Source: Merluccius polli
Lineage: Eukaryota > Chordata > Actinopteri > Gadiformes > Merlucciidae
DNA: 64,000 nt
Assembly (NCBI GenBank): GCA_030340625.1
Contig: JAOPHQ010002000.1
Span: 215,001 to 279,000 of the forward strand
Direction of reading: 5' to 3'
Below are positions 1 through 14,060 of this stretch, piece by piece; within the stretch, counting starts at the first letter, position 1; every line of letters begins with the position of its first letter. The notes beneath the pieces were generated by a model. It did no database searches, was not told the DNA's origin, and saw nothing but the letters and a program-made list of their open reading frames with translations. The translations under genes and the position numbers were made by a program.

Positions 1-56
1 GGCTGAGAGAGGACAAATGGAGGAGGAGGCCGGGGCCATCTTTCACAACCTGTCTG

Positions 57-170
57 CCTCCTCCCCTCCTCTCCTCTCCTCCTCTCTTCCTCTCCTCCTC
101 TCCTCCTCTCCTCCTCTCTTCCTCTCCTCCTCTCCTCCTCTCCTCCTCTCCTCCTCCTTCCCTGCTTCTT
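57..170. repeat. (CTCCT)n pyrimidine tract
   Basis: Imperfect tandem CTCCT/CTCTTC units make an almost pure pyrimidine plus strand for over 100 bases. It is followed directly by a GC-rich stretch of about 240 bases. Confidence 0.85.
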
Positions 171-1257
171 TGATCTGATAAAGAGCTAGCGCCGCGCGCA
201 GGGGGGAATGGGAGCATGATCGATGGCCCGACCAGGTGCCGGGACAGGACCGGCTATCGGGTCCCGTGCTGCAAATGAGCTGTCGCCAGCCTGCATGATG
301 GGCCGTGCCCTACAGGCCCCAGCGCCAGCGCCACAAGCCTCATGTCCTTGCCCCCCTTCACTCCCTTCACTCCCTTCCCTCCCGCTATGAACCAATCACG
401 CGTCTAAAGGTGAGACCAGGTTCAGCTAAGGTCCACCGTGCAGAGCGGTGCATGCTGGGAAAGTATGTGTGTGAGTGAGTGTTGTGCGTTTGCGTTGTTT
501 GCTTGTCTCTCTACAAGGCCCCTGGATTAGACCAAATGGAGGAGGAAAGGTGTGTGTTCTCAACAACATGACGGATATGTGATATTCGTTATACACGGGG
601 CCAGTGGCCTTTGTGCGTTTGACACTCACATACGCCACACTGTCCTACTGTGTTCGACTGAGAGGCCAGGGGTTCAAGGACACCGCATGGTCGCCAATCA
701 AATCAAACAGCTCCGTGTCAGTCTCACAGTAACAAGCGATTCTTTATTTGGTATATATCTACAGTGTGCAATAACAGCAGATTGGGGTCGGCGAGCTTGA
801 GTGACAGCAGAGATTTACAAGGGCACCGCGGCCGCAATCTGCACAATTTACTCAACGCAAGGTGTATCCATCACGCGCCGCCACCTACGCAACACATTCA
901 TCACCAGTCGGTCGGAAACAAATTAATACAAGCATACTCATTAAATCAGAATCTGAATTAAGCACAGGAAACAGGTCTGTAGCCCGAGGTCTGCGTTCCT
1001 AAAATAAAAATTACCATTGTCCTCGATGTTGGCTGAATTTAGAACGTTGTTTTTCAGGCGATTCAGTTGGTGGAGCCTGGCTCCAACCTGAGAAGGAAAA
1101 GTTTGATGTCACCTTGAAGAAAGCAGGAAGCGAGGGGTGATGCTGTCTTTGAAGTTCGGAATGAGCTTGCAGATTTTATTTGGGGATTTTATTTCCCGCC
1201 TCGCCTCTCTGTTAGTCGCTCTCTCGTTCGCACCGTTTTTGGTTGACTGGCTTCATC

Positions 1258-1280
1258 GTCTCTCTCTCTCTCTCTCTCTC

Positions 1281-1321
<41 letters not shown>

Positions 1322-1356
1322 TTTTCTCACGCTCACACTTTCTCTCTCTCTCTCAC
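1258..1356. repeat. (CT)n microsatellite
   Basis: Nearly uninterrupted CT repeats, broken once by a CGCTCACA spacer near 1330. Confidence 0.9.
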
Positions 1357-2767
1357 CTTTTCTAAACAGTAGCTCTCAGGTGTCTGCATTGGGGAAATGC
1401 AAGGCAAATAAACCACCATGGCAGAGACAATATGTGTGAAACATGTTATACAGTGCTTAAAATAGAATGGTTCTACTTTGAGAAAATACCATTCTGAGAT
1501 ACATGCCAGTGTTGCTCAACTCATAAACCACAAAAACAGCAACATTAATATATATAATTGAAACTGGAATAGATCAAACTTTCCATGAAAAATGCATATT
1601 TTCTTTGGCCCACATTCGCTCTCCGAAAATCATATCGAGTTTAATTTCAATAATGTAAGACATTATGCTGTAATCTGAGTATGTCATTGAGAGGATGGCA
1701 AAACTACGCTCAGCTAAACTAGGCTCAAATAAGCCAAGCTAAACTAAGACAAGCTATGATACTGCTAACAACCATTCGTCAACTATACACACCCTCTAGG
1801 GAAAGGTCACCACTGTCAACTGTCACCACACACACACACACACACACACACTTAGGTATGGATAGAGACACATGGAGCTAAGCCAGTGGAGGGCTACAGT
1901 CAGGATGAGACAGCGGGACAGATTAAGTGCAGGCCATTTCTATGCTGACAGTTGATCACATGTAGGAGCCCTGCTATACTAATCTTACGATATGACCCTG
2001 ACAACTAGTACTTCTAGTAAGTAATAATACTACTACTAGGTTTTATGCGGTTTTAGAGGAAATAACAGTGAACATATGTCAGGACTGTGCGCCACGGCGC
2101 TCTCCGCGGTGCTGATGGAGGGTTACCACCAGCGGGAACAGACAATACCTTCCTTAGTCTAATCATTGTTTTCACCTGTTTCCCAGATATCTACACCCTC
2201 TGTTAGTGTGTCTGGTTGCTGAATCTTGAAATCTGTTTTTAACTTTTTTAACTTTGAGTAACTTTCTGGTCGCAGAAGAGTTAGCGTACCATAGCTCTGT
2301 GTGTTATTGTCTGTGCCGTAGTTTGACGGTTGGCAGTATTTAGTGTTGTTGGCTGTCGTGTTTGACAAGAGAATAAATATCCTGAGACGTTTCTTCCTTG
2401 TTCTGCCTCTCATTTGCACTTGGGTCCTCCCTAAACACTCATAGGGCGGGTTATTGTAGTGGCGAGGGTGTCCCACAGACTAACATAGGTGACCTTGAGG
2501 AAGATGCTAATCTAACTCCCCCATGCACACTTCTCAATTACATGTGCTTCTGAATTCACTTGTCGGCAGATGAATAAAGAGTGAACATGTAATGCCAGTT
2601 TGATGCCGCTATGCCACCATGTGCGGTATAGGTCACAAGTACATGGTGATGAAGGTGTTACTATGATTTACACACAGCTGTGAACACATGAGCAAGGTCT
2701 CACGTCCAGGTGTGATCTTGCTCAGGGGCCGTTCACTTCCCCCTCTGACAGCCGGGTGGTCTCAGAT

Positions 2768-2783
2768 TACACACACACACACA

Positions 2784-2814
<31 letters not shown>

Positions 2815-3024
2815 TCCCCAGTCCCATGATGAGTCCAGTATGTGCACTATAGTCTGTGTGTGTGTGTGTGTGTGTACATGCGCGTGCGCGCATGTGTGTA
2901 TACATGCATGTGTGTGTGCATGTAAGTGTGTGTGTGTGTAATAGAGAGTTGTGTGGGTGTATGTGTGTGTGTTTGTGTGTATGCATGCGTGCATGTGTGT
3001 GTGCATGTGTGTGTGTGTGTGTGT
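2768..3024. repeat. (CA)n then (GT)n microsatellite cluster
   Basis: A (CA)n array on the plus strand (2768-2815) is followed after about 40 bases by (GT)n arrays (2857-3024) interspersed with CATG-type units. The two halves are inversely complementary and could pair. Confidence 0.85.
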
Positions 3025-3450
3025 AATAGAGGGATGGGTCACAAGATGTCAGTGTGGTGCATTAGACAAAAGGAAAATGCAACTAAATAATGTGGGCCCT
3101 TGCATGTGGCCAACATCTGAGGCAATTTAAACTAAGGGGCCACTGCAGTTTTATGCATACAGCCCAGAGCCAAATATCCTTCAGCTAGCCTACTCCAAAC
3201 GCATTAGCAACCACTTTCAGTGTCGTTAAAAAAGGACGCCCAATTGTGCTGCTGAACAAATGGCAGTTTGGGTCTGAGCGCACGTCATTTGGTCTGCAGT
3301 GAACTTCTGACAGTGGTGATTTACAAGGATTTCAGTGTAATCTGTGTGTCCAGGAGCAAGGGAGTCAGGCATTGATTCATTCATTAGTTTAATGTTAACG
3401 CCAATATAAGCTATATATATTATATAAGCTTATATAAACTTTATAAGCTT

Positions 3451-4090
3451 AAAGGTACAGTGTGTAAAATGTAGTGACACCTAGTGGTGAGGTTACAGAT
3501 TACAACCAACTGACTATGCTTGTTGTCCTCCTTATCACCACCACAGTAGCGCTATGCTGCTATAAATTTAATTTTCAGTTTTGATGTCGGGACGTCCTAG
3601 CCTAGTCCTAACTAGACCTTCGTACTCATTTCATTCATACTAAAGGTCTAGCAGTGCTGTAGAGACAAACGATTTCTCACTTGAAGGCGGGTGCTGTTGA
3701 AGTTTAAAACCTATTGGCTCTGCCCAGTGCCACTTTGGATCTGCCTTAACCAATCGCTAACGTTTGGTCGTGACGTATTTCATGCGCCAGAAACCACGTT
3801 GCGCGCAGTATACAAACGGCAGATGCAGTGAGCATTAGCATTAGCCTCCGCCCGCCTCCGTACTTACGCTCAATAACTGAAATTTGCGCACGACCTCTAC
3901 GTCACTGTTCTCAGGCCGCGCCTCCTGTTCGCTGATTGGAAGGCACATTTGAGGGAAAAGAAATCGTTCTAACATACAGCACTCCCAGACCTAGTACTGA
4001 AGTGAAATGAAAATTGAGCGGAAGTACGTAGCCAGGCTAGGGACGTCCCTGGCGGGCGGACATTATTGTTTAACACATTGAACGTGGGGT
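3451..4090. repeat. Dispersed repeat interrupted by a younger element
   Basis: The left part, from AAAGGTACAGTGTGTAAAAT with the phrase CACCTAGTGGTGAGGTTACA, resembles a sequence I remember as common in percomorph fish genomes. It is split by the TIR element at 3598-4039 and appears to continue at 4049 with CTGGCGGGCGGACATTATTG. A related phrase (CCTCTAGTGGCTTGAG) occurs near 5610. The family is not named here because no library search was possible. Confidence 0.45.
3598..4039. mobile_element. Non-autonomous DNA transposon, 9-bp TSD
   Basis: The ends are inverted repeats beginning TAGCCTAG (left) and, on the opposite strand, TAGCCTGG (right). The similarity continues imperfectly for about 75 bases, including shared GTACT, CATTTCA and GCAGTGCTGTA/GGAGTGCTGTA blocks and the sequence ACGATTTC. 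The direct repeat GGGACGTCC flanks both ends (3589-3597 and 4040-4048). Length is 442 bp and there is no coding capacity, so this is a MITE-like element moved in trans. The flanking sequence is itself a repeat, making this a nested insertion. Confidence 0.8.
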
Positions 4091-4437
4091 AACTTCGCCC
4101 CCCCTGGGCCGGCTACTAAAGGTTGGCGAACAAACCTATTTTAGTCTCAACAACAACATGCAACGGCGAAGGCTTTATTTCTCTAGAGCCGTTTGTCTGT
4201 TCTGGGCTACTGTAGAAACATGGTGGCCTCCATGGAAGGGGACCCAAACAAAAACAGAAACAAAGATTGAATTGAATAATTGAATAATCGGATGATAACG
4301 GACCGTACACAAACCCCTAATGCAGCAGCTGGATTTAAATAGGCCGGAAGATAAAGGAACAATCCATGGAGAGAGAAAGAGACTGATTATGCAATCAGTA
4401 GATATATTATAACAAACACACACACACACACACACAA

Positions 4438-4472
<35 letters not shown>

Positions 4473-7378
4473 AATACAGACACAACAACAACAACATTCA
4501 ACAACCATGAATCATAAAGTTGCTTACTCATATGAATCTACAAATTAAAAAAAAACCATACTACATGAATATATATATTTTTCACTGCAAATCCTTTAAA
4601 TTAGCAAACAATAGTGAAGTGGGCAAAATAATGGTTGTCATTAAAAGACTCCGAAAAGCGCTTTTGTTTTGTAGGAGTGGGTGGAGAAGAGACGAGAGTC
4701 AACATTAAACATTAAAAGCCTGTCGTCTCCAATAAATTTAATATACCTCGCCCACTGCAATGTCAGGGACCCTGCGTAAATACGGCAACGCTTACACACA
4801 ATAAACACGCACACAAGGTCAAAGTTTTGTTCAGTGTTGTTCCAAAGTTTACAAGAGGGATTAATAAAAATATACCCTCTAACACGTATATAATGCGTTG
4901 AGAATGAGAGTTGGATTACCTCTCCCTAGAGCATTGTGACACGAGAAAATCGAGCAGGTTGTGTTGTAACTTTAGCCAATACTAAGTAATTGTTCAGACG
5001 AAGGATTGTTGCCGTGGTTACCGCCGGTACCACCTGAACTCTCCCGAATCCACAATCCAATAAGAGAACATGGTGGTCCAATGACCTGCTTTCAACATCA
5101 TCTGTCAGATTGCTGCTGCGCCGTTCTGCATGGTGCACTTCATGATTACATTTCTGACCAAAGTGTGCCCCGATTGATTCTGCATTTCATCACATTAGAT
5201 GATTGTATTCTTCTATAAATATGTTTCCATGTTCAACTGGCCTGCGACCCTGCTCAGCATAAACCAGCCATCACTGAGGTCAATGAGGTTTGAGTGACCT
5301 CTCTCTCTCTGGCGAGGACTGGATAACGATGTATACGTGCTTCAAGACTAAATGATTCATGGGACTCCAATACAGTAGTCAATCCCATATACATGTTAGT
5401 GGAGAGATACCGTTTGAAACCTAAATTGGTAAGCTTAGCTGCTACCACGATGTTCGAGTAACAACACAAGGTACAGTAGTAATACAATCAAATACCTTGT
5501 ACACCATCATCACCACATCATCATTGAGTTTAAAAATGACCTGCATCGGCATACAGTAAATAAAACACTTAAACCTGCACTATGTACGTTTTTTTCCCAT
5601 TTGCAGCCTCTAGTGGCTTGAGTTGTAGCTAAATACATTTCATACAGCAGTTACTGTCATCTGAGATTTTCCCATCGGTGTGTGGGGTGGGGGCGGGGGG
5701 CAAGCAAACCAGTATAAAGTGATGTATAGAGAAAACATCCATGGATGGATTGACGCATGGTTGGGAGCATTTTATTGCTGAGTAACTTTATAGTTCAGGT
5801 ATTTGGAATTAATGGAGCAAATGTCTGCAGTAGAAAAGTGACAGTGCACTGGTACCACATTTTCACCCATTCATGGCGAGCTATCGGCTGGCATAGCAGG
5901 TTGAATGGCTTTCCTGGAGAGTCGGTTAGTCAACAGACCAGGTTCAAATACATACCAGCGTTAGGATGGATTAATGCTAAGGATCACGTTCACTGCAATG
6001 AACAACTGACAGGCGTAAACAAGGTTGTAGGGCATATACAGCATGCTTAACCAATGACTTGGTCAGAGAATCACTATAGCTATACCACTCTAAGAGGAGC
6101 TTCAACCATAACAGGATCAGCATTAGACTGCGTAGAAACCCTCAAATGCAGAGGCTAAACCACATAGGCTTCTCTCTGTGTGGAAAACCATGTCTGATTC
6201 AAAGTGAATGGATTTTAAAGGAAACAAATAAATGTATTTGTGAGTGTATTCATCACCTGATTTATCTAACAGTCGTGCTGCATTGCTTCGTCGTACAACC
6301 CGGAGATAAAGCAAAATAACATGAATACTCTTGGCATTCAATTGCATTCAACGCAAGTCACGACAGCCTCCTCCACAAACACCACCACCACCACCATGTG
6401 TGCTTCACACAAGAGACCTTGACCAGCTACCAGTTCCCCACAGTAGGCTGCTGTCTTGCGTTTGGCAGAGGACATCGTTCAGCACTATTTACCACAATTA
6501 AAAGCCACGCTGTGTGGTAAATGTTGTGGATAGGAACATCACCATCATCTTGCCCAGTTGTTTCCACTGTTTAAACCATTCCATCTCTAGGTGTTAATTC
6601 TTAATAGGGGACCAAAGAAAGAGCACAGTGTTGAAGATGGCGAGGTCACCGAAATGTTGATGACAACCAAAACACACCACCAGTGTGGATTGCAGGTTTG
6701 GGATGTTGCTGAAACACTGTGTAAGCAGTACACGTATATGGCATGTCACTACGGCTGGCTCAATGGTTAAACATTCATCCACAGCCACTGAACATTAACT
6801 ATGTTTGAACTTGAACAGACTGTAGCGAGTGGAAGCGGTTTGCAGAGTCTGTAAAACAATTTATATGTAAATGAGAAAATTCAAACTCTTGACTGTGTGG
6901 TGTGTTACACCGCCACCAATAAATACTTGCTTTGAGACAGTCAAACTTTTCAACACATTTCAACGACTGAGGACATGTCCGCATGTCGACAACAGTGTGT
7001 GGTACGACACACAGACAGAAAATGTTGTCTGGTCGCAGAGTACTGGATCAAGGAGAGTTACGCAACAGTGGACCAACTCTGTGTGGTGCGGCTATCTCAG
7101 AAAGCACATCGCCCTCGCACCATTATAAGCCTAGTCTCACAAATCAGACTTAAGATTACCATCTAAAGTCTTTAGCTTTAATATTGAAAGTCTGATGGCA
7201 GACGAGCTCAAATCTGTCAAATTTGTTTTCGAACAATCATGTTGCTGGGGGTGGGATCTATAAATGCGACACAAGCTAAGCCAGCACTAGTAGACTGTAA
7301 AAAAGTGTCTGTAAAGGTTTCAAATCAACACTGTGTAGACTGGTCACTGTATAAATACACTTAAATCCCCTTCTGAAA
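4086..7378. other. Non-coding stretch, no gene seen
   Basis: Contains a (CA)n run at about 4417-4470 and otherwise AT-rich unique-looking sequence. No splice-flanked conserved reading frame was recognised on either strand. Confidence 0.5.
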
Positions 7379-7542
7379 GCTTCATCCACTCGCACAAATT
7401 ACTTTTCTTCTATCGAATATCTCCGCAACGAAACAGGAAACAAGGTGTAACTCCGCCCCTTGCAGTTTCTGGTTTCCAGCCCAGGCTCTGTGCCGTCTCC
7501 CCCAGATGTTCTGCTGTAACATAGTAGGACTGCTGGATCCAA
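7379..7542 (-). repeat. Dispersed repeat, copy 1
   Basis: The reverse complement matches 13899-14060 closely. Shared blocks include GGGGGAGACGGCACAGAGCC, GAAACCAGAAACTGCAAGGGG, GGAGTTACACC and GTTTCCTGTTTCGTT. The two copies are in opposite orientation about 6.4 kb apart. Confidence 0.75.
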
Positions 7543-10500
7543 GCCTACCTCCATGACAAAAAACATCTGGACACCAATCAAATACACACAGAGATCAGGA
7601 AGAAAAATCTCAAGCAAATTCCATTAACTATGACATTGTAATGACGAGGAGTTTTGCCGATCACTATTGAAAGGTGGGAGTTTCAGGCATCTGTAGGAGC
7701 CCCGGTGTCCTTGTCTGTTCCTGTCCTGTCACCAACCTCAGTGCTTGTCATACTAAGCCGCCCATAAGTGCACAAGCCCCACTTTCAAACCCATCCATCT
7801 ATACAAGTCAATGCAGGCTTGTCAAGTCCTGCCAGTTGTGTTGCCTCAGTCTGGAGTAAGACTGGTTAACAGCCGCTTGTCACTGTAAGAAAACAGCAGA
7901 TGCATTTACTTGGACCTTATCATTATTTCCAAACAAATTGTTATCTATTAAGCCAGAAAGATCTCAATGAATACCACCGTATTAGAAAAGAATCATTTAC
8001 AGTTTAAGGTGTGGATCAGACATATTTGCTTTAATTTAAAAGGTAGGCTTATTGCCATTTCTAATCAATTGTTAATAAGTGTAAGTTATAAAAATGATTT
8101 CATGGGAAATCATTCAGACAATTTTATGTCTTTGTGACTATTTCCACACAGAGCAAAGACTGCTATTTTAAGAACATCTAAATCCTTTCATATTGATCCA
8201 AGCTTGTGAGTCTTCCTGGCAGAGTTGCGAAGAGAAGTGAGTGGCTTTGTCTTCCCTGAGCACACTCCAAATTGGCATTTACACCACACGCACTTTACTT
8301 TATTGATTGATTATAAGGATGATGATGAACAAAGCCTTAAAGGTGGATATATTATGTCTCTTTTTACAAAACGATCCAAAAAAAATAATGAACAGCATCA
8401 GAGATTAGAGTCTCTATTAAGGCTTAACCCACTGCCAAAGATGAAACGAAACGCACCGTCAAATTGCAGTTGACCTAAGGGTAGCGACTGGCTTTGGCCT
8501 GGATACAGGATTACATAATGGACTCAAACTAAGGCATTCGTACAGCAGGGGGGGGATTTGGGAGCCGCTAACGCCAACGTTATCTGATTCATCAAGGATA
8601 TAGGATTAGATTTGGATGGCTGGAGAAAGTTCACGTATGCACATCCCTCGCTTGTTGTCCTTTGAAATTTGCGAGTCCAGCGAGTCCAGCGTTCGAGACT
8701 TTGTTGTTCTCCCACAAGATGTGAAACACAGTGGGTTGATTTGCTTGGGGGGGGGAAAAAAGAGTGGGAAAATTTGTTGTGACTTGTTTTTTGGGCATTG
8801 AGACGAGCTAGACTAGAACTAATGCGGTTATTCCACAACAGAAGGCATTGACGACAACATTGACGTCCCTTTGAATTTGGGTGACGGGTTAACTTTCTAA
8901 ACGCTTTTATCCCCATGTAGACCAAGATTGTTAGAGTTTTGCGTTTTTCATTAGTTTTATTTTTATTTTGTTTATTATCTCATTTTGCGGGTTTGCTAAT
9001 TTAGTTTAATTTTTATTTTGTGTGCAAACATTTAAACACACAAACATGCAGCCTTAAGTGCAACATGTGTGTAATTCTGCTTCTGAGGTGAGATGCAGGT
9101 AGCGTGCCGGCTAAAAATCAAAATAGCCAGTAGATTAAAGACACACATGAACAGCATGTATTAAACCCATTCATGGGCCACATGTGACATCGCTTGGGAG
9201 CCAGCAGTCTCAGGGAGCTCAATTATTTACTGTACGGTGGTATTTACTGAGATCTCTCTGCCTTAAAGAAAGCTTGATGATTAAGAATGATACGGTCCAA
9301 ATACAGTTGTCTTTGCAAGCAGCTGTCATTCACCAGTCTTACGTACCAGTCTTACTTACTGTCCACTGGTCACAGCCAGCTGTTAGCCAATTACACACAC
9401 ATGACACAGACAAGAGCTGAAATGGTCAGAGGATCTCACGCATGCATTGAGAAGATTTGGAGTAAAGAGTACATTTGGCCGCTAAGCTCTGAAAGGTTTA
9501 AAGGCACGTTTCCCTCAGGATAGTTGGCGCTCGATACTCACAGTTTTATCTGGTAAAGCAAATGTGAACGGGTATGAACACATGAACATGGACACACATA
9601 CATCACTAATGCAAATTACATAGTTGTCTCACACTAAAAGGGAATACGGTAACAATAAAGGCAATAATAATAAGTAATAACAATAGTTGGAGGGCTATAA
9701 AGAGAGCCATCAGGGGTGTCTGAGTATTCAAACAATATATATATATATATATTTTTTTTTCCAGCCATTTTGGAAAATACCAACGGGAACATACTAAACA
9801 CTGGACCAGGATAGGATCATTTGCAGTATTTATTCATATGTTGGATTCACCAACATTCGTCACCACTGTCCTGTTTTCTTTAAGTCACTGCAAAGGCCGT
9901 TCCAATGTGAACACACCACGGCTCGGCATCATGTGTGTTTGAAACATTAGCGGGACTGAAATGAGCACAGACTCCTTCAGGCAGGTGGACTTCCCATCTG
10001 TCCGGTTCAGTGTTGACGGGAGAACTGGAGAACGTCCACTTGTGTTCATACGCGCTTCAACCCCAAAGTCTTCAAAGGTTTCACCTCACACTGACTGACT
10101 AACGTTGAAGTGCACTACTACTACACACACACTGCACTACTGGAGTGGCTTCATCTAATGATCACTGCAGATGACGCTGTGCTGTATATCGGGACTACCA
10201 AAGTAAAATAGTGACGCAAAGCAACACCAGGGTCGTCCACCGAAGACGTTACAGATGTCAATGTCACATGAATTGCCAGGTGAACAAAATGCATGTTGGC
10301 AAATAAATGCCTGTCTGCAAGCCTGGCACCTGGTGTTTCCTGCCATACAAATATGAAAAGATGACAGTGAGAACATGTGGGGAAGACCCCTGGCATCACT
10401 CACAGCTGGACACTGGCTGCTGCTTGCACATAGCCGGATAGCTCGTTGTTCAGTACTGCATATTGCTATCAGGGAGGACAGTAAACTGTGCGTTGAGTAA

Positions 10501-11017
10501 CAACCACTTATTCCAGTGACCTTTTCGTGAGCAACATCCACGGGGATGAACACAGTTTTAAGCAACAGAGGCAGGTTCCCAGCTGGCACAGGACGTTGTA
10601 TTAACGTTGGTCCTTGGTTGGATATGTGTTGCAACGTTAACCAACTAAAAGTTAACGTTGAGATAACGTCTAAAGCTGACGTCATTCCAATTGGTTTGAA
10701 CCAATCGGTTCAAACATCACACCTTTCCTTTTAAGCGTGAGCTTTGCCACGGCCCTTTAAAAAACATCACCGCCACAGTGATGGATGTAACAGAAGCAAT
10801 AGCAGCGACCAATGCAGCGAAGTCACTCCGACAGCCAGGAGTAACAGGCACGTCATACGGACAGGTGTGGCTATCTTCGCTTGGCAGCGGTCCAACGGCA
10901 GACAATCAACCGATGCCTTAAACCATCACTTCAAACAGCTAAGGACTGATGTATTTTAATGGCTTCACTTATCTGGACTCTGTACTGTTGCCCACCGCCA
11001 CCCAGTTCCAAGTATGC

Positions 11018-11075
<58 letters not shown>

Positions 11076-12200
11076 ATACCCCTCATGGCTCAGGAAAATA
11101 TGTTCAGGTTCATAGATTAATATCTTCAGTTGTCACAAACAAATTGATGTCGAAAGAATACAACATTAAAATAACACACAACAGCAACAAATGACTCCAA
11201 TATAACGTGTCGGTAGAAACAAAGATGTTGACATGAATGCGCTATACTGTGTTCGTGCATTGCATGATAGCATGCAATGCACCACGCATAATTGGACAGT
11301 ACAACACAACTGAGTTGAATAGAGCTGTCTTGATGTTTTTTTCTTTTGTTTAGGCTTCGAGTGTTTTGGGGGGCGGTCAATGCAGCCGCCATGGGGGGAA
11401 ATCACACATGTGTCACTCTGGGTTAGGCGAACCATCGAGGACAAGCTACAAACATTTTTAAATCCATCACTGAATGCCGCACTTGGATCCCAAAGGACGT
11501 ATGTTGCTCTAAGATTTTCTCCTCCGTTCAGAAGAGGCTTTTCAGGTGGGCATGTTTGTGTACGACAGCTGTACTCTTCTTGCCCCGGTTTGCGCTCAAT
11601 GGTTGAGCTTAAGGCCCTGCTAATGTTTCCTTTGTGCATGTGCTTTGTGAGAGGAATACCCTGCAACAATCGCGCTTTGCGTCTATTCATTTTTATGTAT
11701 GTATGCACATTCTCATTGATGTCAATTCATGAATGAATGGATACAATCACAAATATGTCAGTATGTGTACTGTATGTGTGTATGTACAATGGCGGTTTCT
11801 GAAACACATTGTAGTCAATGTGTTTGCATGTGCGTCCACCCCCCTGTGGTTTTCTTGATGAATACTTAATTGTAGTGACTTAACTTAATATCATTAACCC
11901 CATTTTAAAATGATTCATGTAGGTAGGATTTGCGTTATGTTGATCATTTCACACTATTTTGATTCATAGACCTGTCACACGTCTGCAAACATGATGCATA
12001 GGGGTAATTCTAGGGTCAATAAGTTACTAGGGCAAATCAAATCACCATTTCCCTAGGAAATGAAACTAGACCATAAACACAAGGAGCCGTCCATGAGAAG
12101 CCAACACGCTATGATTATGGACATTCATCAATTATTTTGGGAGGAAAAAAAACATAGCCCCCTTTAAGTCCTCTATCTTCTCAGTATTCTTCTTCACCAC
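7543..12200. other. Non-coding stretch, no gene seen
   Basis: Mostly unique AT-rich sequence. It holds a short (TA)n/T tract near 9737-9762, an AACGTTG-rich patch near 10590-10670 that looks like a degraded dispersed repeat, and a (CA)n array at 11020-11071. Minus-strand frames at 10155-10685 and 11166-11708 show no recognisable domain and no exon-like borders. Confidence 0.45.
11020..11071. repeat. (CA)n microsatellite
   Basis: About 25 uninterrupted CA dinucleotides. Confidence 0.95.
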
Positions 12201-12218
12201 AGCCCCATTCTGTCACAC

Positions 12219-12220
<2 letters not shown>

Positions 12221-12306
<86 letters not shown>
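12221..12306. repeat. (GT)n microsatellite
   Basis: About 43 uninterrupted GT dinucleotides. The long His-Thr frames on the other strand are products of this array. Confidence 0.95.
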
Positions 12307-12309
<3 letters not shown>

Positions 12310-12514
12310 TGGAGGCGACGGGTGGAGTTAGTCTGACCATGATCATGAATGAAAGTGGAGAAGAGCATGGAACAATTGTTATTAATATCACTCACTAGCC
12401 TAACTGGAAAACAACTAATCTATATTTATTTTCTGGCCTCCTTTAAAACAGTTCTAAGAATTGTTTTATTTGATTGAGTGTGTGATATTTTGCCTGATAT
12501 TATTTTTATATTTT

Positions 12515-12662
<148 letters not shown>

Positions 12663-12810
12663 GTGACAGCAAGATAGAGAGTAAAAGGTAAGAGAGGGAA
12701 AGGGGCTGATGATTTAGTTCTATTCCAAGGCATTAATAATGCAGCCAAGCCATCCAGACATGTAGCTGTATATGTTATATAAAATCAGGGGGAGCTGAGC
12801 TAACAGGGCG

Positions 12811-12948
<138 letters not shown>

Positions 12949-13267
12949 GGCTGGCTGTAAGAAAGAGGTTTTATTTCCCAACCTTAAGGCCCTCTCCGTG
13001 GTAAAAAAGTGACATCTGTGCGCTGTAGGGAGTGGAATGGGCTTCATCCTGCTTTCACAGGCAATGCACTTTAAGGATTTCAGAAAGCTACGTGCTGCCG
13101 ACCGTCCACTTTTAGCTGGGCCTGGTGGCTTTTACGAGAACTGCACTTAGTCATGGGTGTAAATAGGGAGAAGGTCAACATCTATGTGACTTTTGGTTAT
13201 TATGGTTAGCTCTATTGATGGGGACTGATCCAAACGACTGGTGCTGTGATTGGTATGTATATATATT

Positions 13268-13792
<525 letters not shown>

Positions 13793-13898
13793 AACTCTCT
13801 GGCTGGAAATATAGACAGGCTCACTTGCATTGCATAGGAGGTCTATCAATTGCCAATCAGCTTTCTTTAACATTAAAATGTTGTGTTGCATAATCTTG

Positions 13899-14060
13899 CA
13901 TCCAGCAGTTCTGCTATGTTATAGCAGAACTTCTTGGGGGAGACGGCACAGAGCCTGGGGCGGAAACCAGAAACTGCAAGGGGAGGAGTTACACCATGTT
14001 TCCTGTTTCGTTACAGAGATATTTACCGAAGATAAACTCATTTACGCTAGTGGATGAAGC
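13899..14060 (+). repeat. Dispersed repeat, copy 2
   Basis: Plus-strand copy of the repeat at 7379-7542. An extra GCTATGTTATAGC palindrome lies at its left end (about 13912-13924). Confidence 0.75.

Larger units (their letters stand above)
1..3450. other. Non-coding, probable fgf13 intron, left block
   Basis: No exon could be recognised here. The stretch holds a pyrimidine tract built from CTCCT units (about 57-170), a short GC-rich patch (about 180-420), a (CT)n run (1258-1356), a (CA)n run (about 1827-1851) and a dense (CA)n/(GT)n cluster (2768-3024). The frames of 60-105 codons in this block match nothing I know, and several run through the microsatellites. Assignment to an fgf13 intron is inference from the minus-strand fgf13 first exon at 38343-38511. 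Confidence 0.45.

Noticed and set aside
186..395. GC-rich 69-codon minus-strand frame near the left edge
   Set aside because: No domain, no convincing splice sites and a low-complexity Gly/Ala/Glu composition.
10155..10685. 176-codon minus-strand frame
   Set aside because: No recognisable domain, an isolated frame in AT-rich sequence, and no conserved splice context; probably chance.
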